This document shows positions 41,538 to 50,940 of a stretch of DNA of 64,000 nucleotides, piece by piece. The translations under genes and the position numbers were made by a program. The first letter of the stretch is position 1, and each line of letters opens with the position of its first letter. The notes beneath the pieces were generated by a model. The model was given only the letters and a program-made list of their open reading frames with translations, searched no databases and had not been told where the DNA came from. Source of the DNA: Draconibacterium sp. (GTDB lineage: Bacteria; Bacteroidota; Bacteroidia; Bacteroidales; Prolixibacteraceae); assembly GCA_016705335.1 (NCBI GenBank), contig JADIYN010000027.1, forward strand, positions 30,485 through 94,484. Direction: 5' to 3'.

Positions 41538-42611
41538 ATGAAAAAAAACCAATCGAAAAAATGGCTCATTTTGCCACTTTCTGCAATTGCAACCTATGGA
41601 ATTACCCAACTTGCATATCGATTCCCTTCCATCACCGAAAAAGTTTATTCCCGGTTTTTATATCCTTTTATTGCGCGTATTATTTCCCCGTTCAGTAATT
41701 TATTTTCGTTCTCAATCGACGATATTTTTTATGTACTGCTGTTTGTAATACTTCTGATTTCAATATTACTTCTGATTTTAAGAAAGATTTCGTTGGCAAA
41801 ATCAGGTAAAATCATTTTGAATATTTTAGCCGCAACTTATATCCTTTTCTATTTTTTATGGGGATTCAATTATTTTCGCGAAGATTTAAATCTCAGACTT
41901 AAATTAGACGTACACGAACCCAACACAAAAGCATTTCTTGCCCAACTCAAAAAACTTGTGGAAAACACAAACAAATCCTGGGTTTCTTTTGATAATTGGG
42001 ATGTTAATGTTGCTGATCAAAACATAGAAAAATCATATAAGAAACTTGCCCCGGCACTCAAAATAAGTTACCCTGCCGGAAAAAGAAAACCAAAATCAAT
42101 CACTGTCAGCCGTTTTTTTGCACAGGCAGGAATTTCGGGGTATTACGGCCCATTTTTCAACGAAGTACATGTAAACAGCAACATTTTGCCCATTGAATTC
42201 CCCTTTATACTTGCCCACGAAAAAGCCCACCAGTTTGGAATTACAAACGAAGCGGAAGCCAATTTTTATGCATGGTTAGTTTGTACAAAAAGCACTTCGA
42301 AACAACTGCAATATTCAGCAAACCTGCATGTTCTTCAATACTTTCTTTACCAGGGATATCAATTGGAAGAATATCCCGGCATAATTGCAAAACTCGATAA
42401 AAGAGTAAAAAAAGATTTGCAAATTATCAGAGAACACTGGATGAGTTTAAGAAATGAAAAAATTGATGAAGCTGCTTCGAAAGTGAATGATTTCTACCTC
42501 AAAACCAATAAAATAAAAAAGGGTATTGAAGAATACAGCGGGGTTGTAAAATTTGTAATGGACTATTCATATGATTCGGATTTTCAGGAAAAATGGAATT
42601 TGAACCGTTGA
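41538..42611 (+). CDS. DUF3810 membrane protein with HExxH-like motif
   Basis: Intact, 357 residues. Three N-terminal helices (LILPLSAIATYGITQLAY, IFYVLLFVILLISILLLIL, IILNILAATYILFYFLWGF) precede a large soluble domain. That domain holds SRFFAQAGISGYYGPFFNEVHVN and FPFILAHEKAHQFGITNEAEANFYAWLVC. HEKAH followed by E-A-E-A-N-F gives the ligand pattern of a gluzincin-type metallopeptidase (HExxH ... E). Similar to DUF3810; the substrate is unknown. Confidence 0.82.
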   Translation: MKKNQSKKWLILPLSAIATYGITQLAYRFPSITEKVYSRFLYPFIARIISPFSNLFSFSIDDIFYVLLFVILLISILLLILRKISLAKSGKIILNILAATYILFYFLWGFNYFREDLNLRLKLDVHEPNTKAFLAQLKKLVENTNKSWVSFDNWDVNVADQNIEKSYKKLAPALKISYPAGKRKPKSITVSRFFAQAGISGYYGPFFNEVHVNSNILPIEFPFILAHEKAHQFGITNEAEANFYAWLVCTKSTSKQLQYSANLHVLQYFLYQGYQLEEYPGIIAKLDKRVKKDLQIIREHWMSLRNEKIDEAASKVNDFYLKTNKIKKGIEEYSGVVKFVMDYSYDSDFQEKWNLNR

Positions 42612-42649
42612 TTATTTCTTCTAATTTTGATTATTATAATTCAATTATC

Positions 42650-43486
42650 ATGAAAATCATTCCCATTTCGGCCGGAAATTTCCATTGCGATGGCGGCGCA
42701 CTTTTTAGTGTTATCCCTAAAAAACTATGGGGAAAAGTGTATCCTGCCGATGAAAATAATTTCACAAAACTTGCATTACGTTGTCTTTTAATCGACTACG
42801 GTGAACAAAAAATACTGATAGAAGCAGGAATTGGTAACCATTTCCCCGAAAAGCACCTGCAAAACAATGGGGTTGAAAATGAAAATTGCCTGGAGGAATC
42901 ACTTAAAAAAAATGGTTATACAACTGACGACATTACGGATATAATTTTTACTCACCTGCATTGGGATCATTGCACAGGTGCAGTAAAAAACAGAAACGGT
43001 AAACTGCTTCCGGTTTTTACAAACGCAAAATACTGGTGCAGTAAAAAGCAATGGGAACATTCAAAAATTTCGAATCCACGCGAAAAAGCGGCCTATCATA
43101 AAGGTGTTTTGGATTTTATTTTTAAGTCGGGCAAACTAAATCTTGTGGAAAATGAAGGCGAACTTTTTGCAAATATTGAAGTCAGGTTTTTTGATGGTCA
43201 TACACCCGGACAAATGATACCGTTTATCCGATATGAAGATAAAACAGTTGTTTATATGGCCGATCTTATTCCCACATCTACCAACATCCCGCTCCTGTGG
43301 CTGGCTGCATACGATTTATATCCGGTAAAGGCAATGGAAGAAAAAGAACTTTTTTTGAATGAGACAGCGAAAAACGGTTACATTTTGTTTTTCGAACACG
43401 ACTTTTACACAGAGTGTGTAACTGTTTCAAAAACAGAAAAAGGGTTTGTTTTGAAGGACAAATTTACCTGGCTGGAAAGAGGATGA
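42650..43486 (+). CDS. MBL-fold metallo-hydrolase
   Basis: About 279 residues, intact. Metallo-beta-lactamase fold with the zinc motif TDIIFTHLHWDHCTGAV (HxHxDH), a downstream ligand histidine in RFFDGHTPGQM, aspartate in VVYMADLIPT, and histidine in LFFEHDFY. It resembles quorum-quenching lactonase-like and other thioester/lactone hydrolases, but the substrate cannot be read. The start is taken at the ATG of MKIIPISAGNFHCDGG; an upstream in-frame ATG at 42593 overlaps the previous gene. Confidence 0.85.
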   Translation: MKIIPISAGNFHCDGGALFSVIPKKLWGKVYPADENNFTKLALRCLLIDYGEQKILIEAGIGNHFPEKHLQNNGVENENCLEESLKKNGYTTDDITDIIFTHLHWDHCTGAVKNRNGKLLPVFTNAKYWCSKKQWEHSKISNPREKAAYHKGVLDFIFKSGKLNLVENEGELFANIEVRFFDGHTPGQMIPFIRYEDKTVVYMADLIPTSTNIPLLWLAAYDLYPVKAMEEKELFLNETAKNGYILFFEHDFYTECVTVSKTEKGFVLKDKFTWLERG

Positions 43487-43563
43487 TATTATCCTGAAAT
43501 TGTATTTTTTTAGAAGCAAGTATTTTCTACTTTTATGCCCTCAATTTTACCAGAAAAAAACGG

Positions 43564-44055
43564 ATGAAGATTAACATCGATTCAAAAATATTCCCTGATT
43601 TCAATTCATTTGAAAATACACTGAAAACCTGGAGAAGCAATAACGAAACAATTGTTTTTACAAATGGCTGTTTCGACATTGTTCACCACGGACACGTTGA
43701 CTCGCTGGTTAAATCTGCCGAAATGGGAACCAAGTTAATCGTGGGTTTAAATTCAGATAAATCAGTAGAAATTTTAAAAGGCCGGAACCGCCCAATTTTA
43801 AGTGTTCTGTCACGCGCGATTGTTCTTGCGGCATTTTGCTTTGTTGATGCAGTAGTTATTTTTTCAGAAGAAACACCTGCCGAACTGGTAGCTCAAATTA
43901 TTCCCGATATCCTTGTAAAAGGAAATCAATACAAAATACATGAAATTGCCGGCTCCGACACTGTTCTTGGCCATGGCGGCAAAGTTGAAACACTTGAACT
44001 GGTTCCCGACATATCAACAAGCGATATTATCGACAAGATTAAAACCCTTGATTGA
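43564..44055 (+). CDS. rfaE2: D-glycero-beta-D-manno-heptose 1-phosphate adenylyltransferase (stand-alone)
   Basis: Intact, 163 residues, nucleotidyltransferase of the cytidylyltransferase-like fold. Active-site signature VFTNGCFDIVHHGHVDSL (HxGH) and GLNSDKSVEILKGRNRPI; the C-terminal motif is ISTSDIIDKI. It corresponds to the C-terminal domain of HldE, activating heptose 1-phosphate for ADP-heptose. Many Bacteroidota carry this domain alone. Its stop codon shares one base with the radA start (TGATG), so the two are translationally coupled. Confidence 0.9.
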   Translation: MKINIDSKIFPDFNSFENTLKTWRSNNETIVFTNGCFDIVHHGHVDSLVKSAEMGTKLIVGLNSDKSVEILKGRNRPILSVLSRAIVLAAFCFVDAVVIFSEETPAELVAQIIPDILVKGNQYKIHEIAGSDTVLGHGGKVETLELVPDISTSDIIDKIKTLD

Positions 44056-45413
44056 TGGCACAAAACAAAAGCATTTATACCTGTCAGAATTGCGGTGCAC
44101 AATCGCCAAAGTGGATTGGAAAATGCCCATCGTGCAATGAATGGAACAGTTATGTTGAAGAAATAATCAGCAAAAAACATGACTCCGGAAAATTAGCCGT
44201 TCAAATTTCAACGAACCAGCCATTAACACTCGATAAAATTGAAACCCTTCAAAACAAAAGAATTTCAGTGCCAATTGAAGAGTTTAACCGGGTTTTAGGT
44301 GGTGGAATTGTTCCGGGTTCGTTAATATTATTGGGTGGCGACCCCGGGATTGGCAAATCAACACTGGCATTGCAACTGGCACTGGTTCTTAAAGACCGGA
44401 AAATTTTATATACTTCAGGTGAGGAAAGTCTTCAGCAAATTAAACTCCGGGCTGAACGTTTAAAAACAGAAAACAACAATTGTCTGTTTTTGTGCGAAAC
44501 TTCACTTGAATTTTTAATCGCGCAAACCGAACAAATCCAGCCCGATTTACTGATTATCGATTCTATCCAAACCATTTCCACCGAAACAATTGAATCGTCA
44601 CCAGGCTCTGTATCGCAGGTGCGGGAGTGTACTTCTGCAATTTTAAAATATGCAAAAAAAACCGGAGTTGCTGTTATATTAATCGGACATATAACAAAAG
44701 AAGGAAGTCTTGCCGGCCCAAAAGTTTTGGAACACATGGTTGATGTGGTTTTACAATTCGAAGGCGATTCAAATTATATGTACCGGATTTTACGTTCGAA
44801 CAAAAACCGGTTTGGATCGACAAACGAACTTGGTATTTTTGAGATGGAAAGCGATGGTTTGCACGAAATCCTCAATCCCTCGGAACAGCTCATTTCAAAA
44901 GTCAGCGACCATGTTAGCGGAACCGCCATTACTTCAACTATCGAAGGAGTCAGGCCATTTCTTATAGAAATACAGGCGCTTGTCAGCACAGCTGCTTACG
45001 GAACTCCGCAACGATCTTCAACAGGTTTTGATTTGCGCAGGTTGAATATGTTGCTGGCAGTACTTGAAAAACGTGCCGGGTTCAAACTCATACAAAAAGA
45101 TGTTTTCCTGAATATTGCCGGCGGATTAAAAATAAACGATCCGGCTACCGACCTGGCTGTTATTTGCTCAATTCTTTCATCGAATATCGATGTGGCAATC
45201 AACCACAAATATTGTTTTGCAGGCGAAGTTGGTTTGACAGGCGAAATACGCGCTGTTAACCGGGTTGAACAAAGAATTGCAGAAGCTGAAAAACTGGGTT
45301 TCAAAAGAATTTACTTACCGGCACACAACAAAAAGTTTCGATATCAAAAATACAAAATTGAAATCGTAAAATCTGGACGAGTTGAAGAGGTTTTCAAAAA
45401 TATTTTTAATTGA
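44055..45413 (+). CDS. radA: DNA repair protein RadA
   Basis: Intact, 452 residues. N-terminal C4 zinc finger (YTCQNCGAQSPKWIGKCPSCNEW), RecA-like core with Walker A GGDPGIGKST and LLIIDSIQTI, the RadA-specific KNRFG motif (SNKNRFGSTNE), and a C-terminal Lon-like domain (GGLKINDPATDLAVI, GEVGLTGEIRAVNRVEQR). It is a branch-migration helicase acting in homologous recombination. It overlaps the preceding gene by one base. ATG at 44055 is preferred over TTG at 44052. Confidence 0.96.
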   Translation: MAQNKSIYTCQNCGAQSPKWIGKCPSCNEWNSYVEEIISKKHDSGKLAVQISTNQPLTLDKIETLQNKRISVPIEEFNRVLGGGIVPGSLILLGGDPGIGKSTLALQLALVLKDRKILYTSGEESLQQIKLRAERLKTENNNCLFLCETSLEFLIAQTEQIQPDLLIIDSIQTISTETIESSPGSVSQVRECTSAILKYAKKTGVAVILIGHITKEGSLAGPKVLEHMVDVVLQFEGDSNYMYRILRSNKNRFGSTNELGIFEMESDGLHEILNPSEQLISKVSDHVSGTAITSTIEGVRPFLIEIQALVSTAAYGTPQRSSTGFDLRRLNMLLAVLEKRAGFKLIQKDVFLNIAGGLKINDPATDLAVICSILSSNIDVAINHKYCFAGEVGLTGEIRAVNRVEQRIAEAEKLGFKRIYLPAHNKKFRYQKYKIEIVKSGRVEEVFKNIFN

Positions 45414-45494
45414 CTTTTTTAAAATTCAATATAGATTTTTTTAACAATGATTTTTTGATTGGCCGAAACACAATAACTAATTTGGCCAACTTTA

Positions 45495-45881
45495 ATGAAT
45501 ATGAAAAAAATAGCAATCATACTGGCTCTGTTTTCTGTTTTTATCTCTTGCGATAACGATGTGATTAAAAAACCAAAACATCTTGTCAGCGAAAGAAAAA
45601 TGATAGAAATGTTGGTTGATATTCATCTTGCAGAAGCCACATATAACCGCATGCGAAGCGATACTTTAGTAAAGAATAGTTCTTCGGCCAATTTCTATTA
45701 TTCAGTTTTGGCGAAATACGAGATTGCTGATTCGGTTTTTGAAAAGTCGTTTGTTTATTATGCCAGCAGTCCAAAGAATTTTGAAAAAATGTATCGCGAA
45801 GTAATGAATAAACTTGGTGAGACCGAGCAAGGATTTTCGGGCCGAAAAAATGACATCCTCGAATTTGAAACGCTCAAGTAG
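45495..45881 (+). CDS. DUF4296 lipoprotein
   Basis: Intact, 128 residues, lipoprotein signal (IAIILALFSVFISC). The domain begins KPKHLVSERKMIEMLVDIHLAEATY, with the M-x2-I-L-x-D-I-H-L-A-E pattern of DUF4296, a small helical domain limited to Bacteroidota. Function unknown. Seven bases before the amidohydrolase start. Confidence 0.82.
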   Translation: MNMKKIAIILALFSVFISCDNDVIKKPKHLVSERKMIEMLVDIHLAEATYNRMRSDTLVKNSSSANFYYSVLAKYEIADSVFEKSFVYYASSPKNFEKMYREVMNKLGETEQGFSGRKNDILEFETLK

Positions 45882-45887
45882 CAAAAA

Positions 45888-46988
45888 GTGAGAAAAATTG
45901 CGGCTACATACATTTTTCCTGTAAATGAACCACCGTTAAAAAATGGAATTTTAACCTGCACTCCCGACGGAACAATCGTTAAAATAAGCAGTAGCAACGA
46001 AAATATAACTGAACTGACAGGACTTGAATATTACAGCGGAATTTTGGTTCCGGGATTTGTAAACACACATTGCCACCTCGAACTTTCGCAGTTAAAAGGT
46101 AAAATTGAGGAGAAAACCGGAGTTGGCGGATTTATTGGGAAAATAAACAAGTTGCGAAACGAGGAAACAGAAAACATTGAAAAAGCAATTCATGTTGCTG
46201 ACCGGAAAATGTGGGCTGCCGGAATTTCTGCTGTTGGTGATATTTCGAATACCACATTAACTATTGATACAAAAAAAACAAGCAAAATTTTTTACCATAC
46301 TTTTGTTGAATGTTTCGGATTTCATCCTTCGCGGGCAGAACGGGCTTTTGATTTTGCCGATTTTGTTCGTTATCAATTTAAAACAAACCGGCTTTCATCC
46401 GGAATTGTACCGCATTCTCCTTACTCTGTTTCAAAACAACTATTCGAAAAAATAAGTGAAAATGCAGTTATTGAAAAAAGCATTTTAACAATTCACAATC
46501 AGGAAAGTAAAAGCGAGAACGAATTTTATAAAACCGGAACCGGTGAAATTGCAAACCATTTGCAAAACAACCTCGGCATTGATATATCACACTGGAAACC
46601 TACAGAAAAAAGTTCGCTGGTTGCTGCACTTGAACATTTGCCCGCAGAAAATCAGTTGCTTTTAGTTCATAATATTTTTACTACAAAAGAAGATTTGGAA
46701 GAACTGAAAAAGTTGAGATCACTTGAAAATACTTTTTTCGTACTTTGTCCAAATTCAAATCTTTACATCGAAAACCTACTACCACCAGTATCGTTTTTCA
46801 TGAATGAGAAATTGAAAATTTGTATTGGAACTGATAGTCTGGCATCGAACAATGAACTTTCTGTGCTTTCAGAATTAGTTACACTCCAGTTGAATTTCCC
46901 TGATTTAACCTTAGGTGAACTTTTTAACTGGGCCTGTTTAAATGGGGCAAAAGCATTGCAAATACAAAGTTTAAAGTTTAAAGTTTAA
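45888..46988 (+). CDS. Amidohydrolase family protein
   Basis: Intact, 366 residues, GTG start. Metal-dependent deaminase/hydrolase of the chlorohydrolase (ATZ/TRZ) group: VPGFVNTHCHLELSQLKG (HxH), PHSPYSVS, LTIHNQES with a metal histidine, and GTDSLASNNELSVLSEL with the metal aspartate. Members deaminate S-adenosylhomocysteine, aminofutalosine or related nucleosides; which one is open. The C-terminus SLKFKV and the stop are encoded by three copies of AAAGTTT, so the natural tail may have been replaced by spacer DNA. Confidence 0.82.
   Translation: MRKIAATYIFPVNEPPLKNGILTCTPDGTIVKISSSNENITELTGLEYYSGILVPGFVNTHCHLELSQLKGKIEEKTGVGGFIGKINKLRNEETENIEKAIHVADRKMWAAGISAVGDISNTTLTIDTKKTSKIFYHTFVECFGFHPSRAERAFDFADFVRYQFKTNRLSSGIVPHSPYSVSKQLFEKISENAVIEKSILTIHNQESKSENEFYKTGTGEIANHLQNNLGIDISHWKPTEKSSLVAALEHLPAENQLLLVHNIFTTKEDLEELKKLRSLENTFFVLCPNSNLYIENLLPPVSFFMNEKLKICIGTDSLASNNELSVLSELVTLQLNFPDLTLGELFNWACLNGAKALQIQSLKFKV
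46966..46986. repeat. Heptamer-period array 2
   Basis: AAAGTTT repeated three times without a break, followed by AAAAAAG. It supplies the last codons and the stop of the amidohydrolase gene and ends just before the GTG of the radical SAM gene. Confidence 0.75.
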
Positions 46989-46992
46989 AAAA

Positions 46993-47772
46993 GTGGCTAC
47001 ATTTCTTTTTGATAAAATAATTTTTGGACCGGTAAAGAGCCGGAGATTAGGGATTTCACTTGGAATCAACCTGCTTCCAACCAATATTAAAGTTTGTTCT
47101 TTCGATTGTATTTATTGCGAATGTGGCCGAAATCCCAAAAAATATGAAGAAAAAGCAGTTTTACCGGGTCGTGCAGAAGTGCGTCATAAACTGAAGGAAA
47201 AATTGGAGGAAATGAAGTCCGCCAACCAGTTGCCTGATGTAATTACTTTTGCCGGAAACGGAGAACCCACACTACACCCTGATTTTGCCGGAATTATTGA
47301 CGATACAATTGAACTTAGAAATCAACTTGCACCGAATGCAAGAATTGCCGTTCTTTCAAATGCTACAATGATCCATAAAAAAGAGGTATTTCAGGCATTG
47401 TTGAAAATTGAGGACAACATTCAAAAACTTGATTCGGCTTTTGAAGAAACCATTAAATTGATTGATTGCCCAAATAAGACTTTCAACCTGCAAAAAACTG
47501 TAGATCAACTAACTTCTTTTGGTGGAGAAGTGATTATCCAAACCCTTTTCGTTAGAGGAAATTATAAAGGTGAAACAGTTGACAACACCACCGAAAAAGA
47601 GATTTCGGCATGGATTGAATTACTTAAAAAAATAAAACCTTCGCAGGTAATGATTTATACAATTGCCCGTGATACACCTATTGATACGCTCGAAAAAGTC
47701 CCTCTTGGCGACCTGAATTCAATTGCAAAACGGCTGGAAAACACAGGTTTCAGGGTGCAGGTTTCGGGTTAG
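46993..47772 (+). CDS. Radical SAM protein
   Basis: Intact, 259 residues, GTG start. Iron-sulfur cluster motif CSFDCIYCECG (Cx3CxxC), SAM-binding ITFAGNGEPTLHPDF (GGE-like GNGEP). FGPVKSRRLGISLGINLLPT near the N-terminus is shared with a group of uncharacterised small radical SAM proteins. No SPASM extension. Substrate unknown. It follows the amidohydrolase by four bases. Confidence 0.85.
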   Translation: MATFLFDKIIFGPVKSRRLGISLGINLLPTNIKVCSFDCIYCECGRNPKKYEEKAVLPGRAEVRHKLKEKLEEMKSANQLPDVITFAGNGEPTLHPDFAGIIDDTIELRNQLAPNARIAVLSNATMIHKKEVFQALLKIEDNIQKLDSAFEETIKLIDCPNKTFNLQKTVDQLTSFGGEVIIQTLFVRGNYKGETVDNTTEKEISAWIELLKKIKPSQVMIYTIARDTPIDTLEKVPLGDLNSIAKRLENTGFRVQVSG

Positions 47773-47792
47773 TAAATTGCGAAAATTACGTA

Positions 47793-47812
47793 ACGAATAT
47801 TTCACAATTCGT
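47793..47812. repeat. Small inverted repeat ACGAAT/ATTCGT
   Basis: ACGAAT (47793-47798) and ATTCGT (47807-47812) with an 8-base spacer, embedded in TTACGTAACGAA...TTCGTAAG. The same TTACG/CGTAA words recur in the large palindrome 55 bases downstream. Confidence 0.4.
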
Positions 47813-47865
47813 AAGCAACTGGTTATATGTTATTTAAATGTTAGAAAATCATTTCTGTTAAAATG

Positions 47866-47906
47866 AATTTATTACGTTTTTTCGTAACGAAAAAACGTAA
47901 TAAATT
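47866..47906. terminator. 19-base perfect palindrome between convergent genes
   Basis: Left arm 47866-47884 (AATTTATTACGTTTTTTCG) pairs perfectly with 47888-47906 around a TAA loop. It contains T and A runs on both arms and ends at the stop codon of the DUF2147 gene, so it can terminate both convergent transcripts. It is AT-rich and unusually long. Confidence 0.65.
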
Positions 47907-48349
47907 TATAAAGTTGTGCGATACCACTCCGAGCTTTTTCCAAGCCAGCGCATTCCCATCACAAATCCTTTGAGTTTTAGCAAATCATTTCCTTCAAGCC
48001 ATGCGTAACAGTCGTAAACTTTACCCGATTTTGGATCGTAAATCGTACCGTTTTCCCATTCTTTTTCTTTTGAATTAAAAACAAAACCTTCTAAAATCTG
48101 CAATCCAATCAACGAACGATTTTGTAATTTTACTTCAGGATTTTTATCATCTACCGGTGGTTTTCCGTTCACATATTTTTCAGGAATCATGTAAACTATT
48201 GTACCAATGTATTTCCCGTCTTTTTTCTCAACTTTAATTTTTGTGGTTTTTTCGTCGTTCCACCAAATTCCGACAATCTTATCGGCTTCCTGCGCAATTC
48301 CTGCAATTGAATAAATTCCAAGAAATAAAAGAATAATCAGTTTTTTCAT
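47906..48349 (-). CDS. DUF2147 secreted protein
   Basis: Intact, 147 residues with signal peptide LIILLFLGIYSIAGIAQE. The DUF2147 domain is recognisable: ADKIVGIWWNDEKTTKIKVEKK, GKYIGTIVYM, NRSLIGLQILEGFVF, WENGTIYDPKSGKVYDC, KLKGFVMGMRWLGKSSEW. It is a small periplasmic beta-barrel-like domain; biochemical role unknown. Confidence 0.88.
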   Translation of the reverse strand: MKKLIILLFLGIYSIAGIAQEADKIVGIWWNDEKTTKIKVEKKDGKYIGTIVYMIPEKYVNGKPPVDDKNPEVKLQNRSLIGLQILEGFVFNSKEKEWENGTIYDPKSGKVYDCYAWLEGNDLLKLKGFVMGMRWLGKSSEWYRTTL

Positions 48350-48449
48350 AATAAAGTGTTTAATTTTTTAGTGGAATAAATATATCAATATTTGATTTTG
48401 ATTCTGTACATTTCAGTTTCTTTTTTGCAATTCATTCAAATACCATATT

Positions 48450-50840
48450 ATGAAAACCTTAAAACGAGTTTTAACCGGAGCACTTATTGTAGTTGGAGTT
48501 ATAATTGTTTCAGGATTGTATTTGTTGCATTATATTAAAACTGCAGCAATTCCTGATTATTCAAAAGATATTCAGATTGAAGGATTATCGGCGGAAGTAA
48601 ATATTTTAAGAGACTCGCTCGGAATTCCGCACATTTATACAAGCAATGAAACCGATTTGTATCGCGCTGTTGGATTTGCAATGGCGCAGGACAGGCTTTG
48701 GCAAATGGATTTGCTGCGGCGGATTACACAAGGCCGGTTGTCAGAAATTCTGGGAAAAGATCTTGTAAAAACCGACATCCTGATGCGGGCGCTTCGTATT
48801 CAGGAAAAGTCGGAAAAAATCATGAGTAAATCTACTCCTGAAATAATTCATGCACTTGAAGCTTTTTCTGAAGGAGTAAATGTATATATGGCAAATCAAC
48901 CGCTTCCTCCTGAATTTAAGATACTTGGCTACACACCCGAACTCTGGGAACCTGTACATTCGGTAAATCTTATTGGATATATGTCATGGGATTTAACATC
49001 GGGTTGGGGGACTGAATTACTGATTCACCAGTTGCAGGGGAAAGTTTCTGTAAAACAAATCGAGCAGTTAATCCCAAAAACTGAATATCAAAAAACTGCT
49101 GTTTATAAAGATTTTCATTCTCCAGAAATCAAAATTGGTGAAACAATTTTATCAATCGGTAATCAATTGGAAGAACTTGGAGGACAGATATTTTATGGCA
49201 GTAACAACTGGGCAGTTTCGGGCAAAAAAAGCAAAACCGGCAAACCACTTTTGGCAAACGATATGCATCTTGGATTGATGTCGCCGGGAATTTGGTATCA
49301 AATGCACCAAAACATTGAGGGAAAACTGAATGTAACAGGGCTTGTTTTACCGGGCCAACCGTTTGTAATTGCAGGACACAATGATTCCATTGTCTGGGGA
49401 ATGACAAATGTAATGGTTGATGACCTCGACTTTTATGCTGAAAAACTCAACGAAGATTCAACAAAATACCTGCTTGACGGTGAATGGAAAGATTTACTGA
49501 TAAAAACAGATCTTATAAAAATAAAGGGGGAAGATGATTTTAAAAACGTTTTGCGTTTTACACACAGAGGCCCAATTGTAAACAACTTTAAAAAGGGTGC
49601 TGATACTCCAATTTCAATTCATTGGTTAGGCAACGAAATGAGTAATGAAATCAGAACCGTATTTTTGCTGAACCGCGCCAACAATTGGACTGATTTCAAG
49701 GATGCAGTAAAAACTTTTACAGCTGTGAGTCAGAATATAGTATATGCCGATGTTTTAGGGAATATTGGCTTACAATGTTGTGCAGGAGTTCCAATAAGGG
49801 CCGGAAACGGAATTCAAATTTACCCCGGAGATAGCAGCAAATACGATTGGACCGGGCTGGTACCATTCGAAGAATTACCTTTTGAGTTTAATCCCGATCG
49901 CGGATATGTTTCCTCGGCAAACAACAAAACTGTTCCCGATGATTATCCCTATTACATTAGTCATTGGTTTATACAACCCGACAGAATTGAAAGGATTCGT
50001 GAAATGCTGGAGGAAAAAGAATTACTGGGAATCGAGGATTTTAAGGCAATGCACCGCGATGTAAAATCCAAAAAAGCAGAACATTTTACCCCTGTTTTTT
50101 TGGCAGCAATTAAAGCTGAACCTAATTTAAACGAAAAAGAATCAGAATCATTAAAAATACTGGAAGAGTGGAATTATGAACTGACCCGTGAAAGTGTAGC
50201 TGCATCAATCTTTGAAATTATGTACCGCAAAGTGTGCGAAAATTTAATAAAAGATGAACTTTCCCCGGAAATTTTTGAAGATTTAAAAGGACAGCGAACT
50301 TTCCTTGAAAATTTACTTTTGAATATTCAAACCGAAAAATCATCGGAATGGATTGATGACAAAACAACTCCTGAAACAGAAACTTTTGAGGACATTGTAA
50401 CCCGCTCATTTAAAGAAACAATTGCTGATTTGACTGCGGAAAACGGGGACAAAACTGACAAATGGAACTGGGGAAAGATGCACACTTTCACAATTCAGCA
50501 CCCACTTGGCAAAGTAAAACTACTCGATAAAATGCTTGACTTAAATAAAGGTCCGTTTGAAGTACCCGGAAGTTACCATACCGTTTGTCCATATTCGTAT
50601 TCATATAACGATTTGTACAATGTAAATCATGGTGCTTCACACCGTCATATTTTTGATGTTTCAAACTGGGATGCTTCAGAAACCATTATTCCAACCGGAA
50701 CAAGCGGAATTCCGGCCAGTGATTTCTATTTAAACCAAACTGAAATGTATATTAACAACCAATATCATGCTGACCCATTCAGTAAATCAATTGTTGAAAA
50801 AGCCGCTAAATTTAAAATGAAACTTTCACCGAGGCAGTGA
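48450..50840 (+). CDS. Penicillin acylase family protein (Ntn hydrolase)
   Basis: Intact, 796 residues, N-terminal membrane anchor or signal (GALIVVGVIIVSGLYLL). The alpha chain has ILRDSLGIPHIYTSNETDLYRAVGFAMAQDRLWQMDLLRR, the family signature (only the core GIPHI...AQDRLWQMD need be noted). The nucleophile is Ser251 in YGSNNWAVSG, where autocatalytic cleavage would free the beta chain; NDMHLGLMSPGIWY and GHNDSIVWGMTN follow. Substrates in the family include beta-lactams, acyl-homoserine lactones and cyclic lipopeptides; not determinable here. It has a strong terminator and no operon partner. Confidence 0.93.
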   Translation: MKTLKRVLTGALIVVGVIIVSGLYLLHYIKTAAIPDYSKDIQIEGLSAEVNILRDSLGIPHIYTSNETDLYRAVGFAMAQDRLWQMDLLRRITQGRLSEILGKDLVKTDILMRALRIQEKSEKIMSKSTPEIIHALEAFSEGVNVYMANQPLPPEFKILGYTPELWEPVHSVNLIGYMSWDLTSGWGTELLIHQLQGKVSVKQIEQLIPKTEYQKTAVYKDFHSPEIKIGETILSIGNQLEELGGQIFYGSNNWAVSGKKSKTGKPLLANDMHLGLMSPGIWYQMHQNIEGKLNVTGLVLPGQPFVIAGHNDSIVWGMTNVMVDDLDFYAEKLNEDSTKYLLDGEWKDLLIKTDLIKIKGEDDFKNVLRFTHRGPIVNNFKKGADTPISIHWLGNEMSNEIRTVFLLNRANNWTDFKDAVKTFTAVSQNIVYADVLGNIGLQCCAGVPIRAGNGIQIYPGDSSKYDWTGLVPFEELPFEFNPDRGYVSSANNKTVPDDYPYYISHWFIQPDRIERIREMLEEKELLGIEDFKAMHRDVKSKKAEHFTPVFLAAIKAEPNLNEKESESLKILEEWNYELTRESVAASIFEIMYRKVCENLIKDELSPEIFEDLKGQRTFLENLLLNIQTEKSSEWIDDKTTPETETFEDIVTRSFKETIADLTAENGDKTDKWNWGKMHTFTIQHPLGKVKLLDKMLDLNKGPFEVPGSYHTVCPYSYSYNDLYNVNHGASHRHIFDVSNWDASETIIPTGTSGIPASDFYLNQTEMYINNQYHADPFSKSIVEKAAKFKMKLSPRQ

Positions 50841-50858
50841 AAAAGCAGGGAGAAAGAA

Positions 50859-50911
50859 AAAGAGAACCGTTTTTTCTATGTTTATTATAGAAAAAATGAT
50901 TCTCTTTTTTT
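50859..50911 (+). terminator. Terminator after the acylase gene
   Basis: Two stacked stems: AAAGAGAA/TTCTCTTT (outer) and TTTTTTCTAT/ATAGAAAAAA (inner), followed by T. It lies 20 bases after the stop codon. Confidence 0.8.
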
Positions 50912-50940
50912 CGGACTTCCAACTTCGGACTTCCAACTTC
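50912..50940. repeat. Heptamer-period array 3
   Basis: CGGACTT CCAACTT CGGACTT CCAACTT, four 7-mers in register, between the acylase terminator and the last codon of nagB. Confidence 0.75.
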
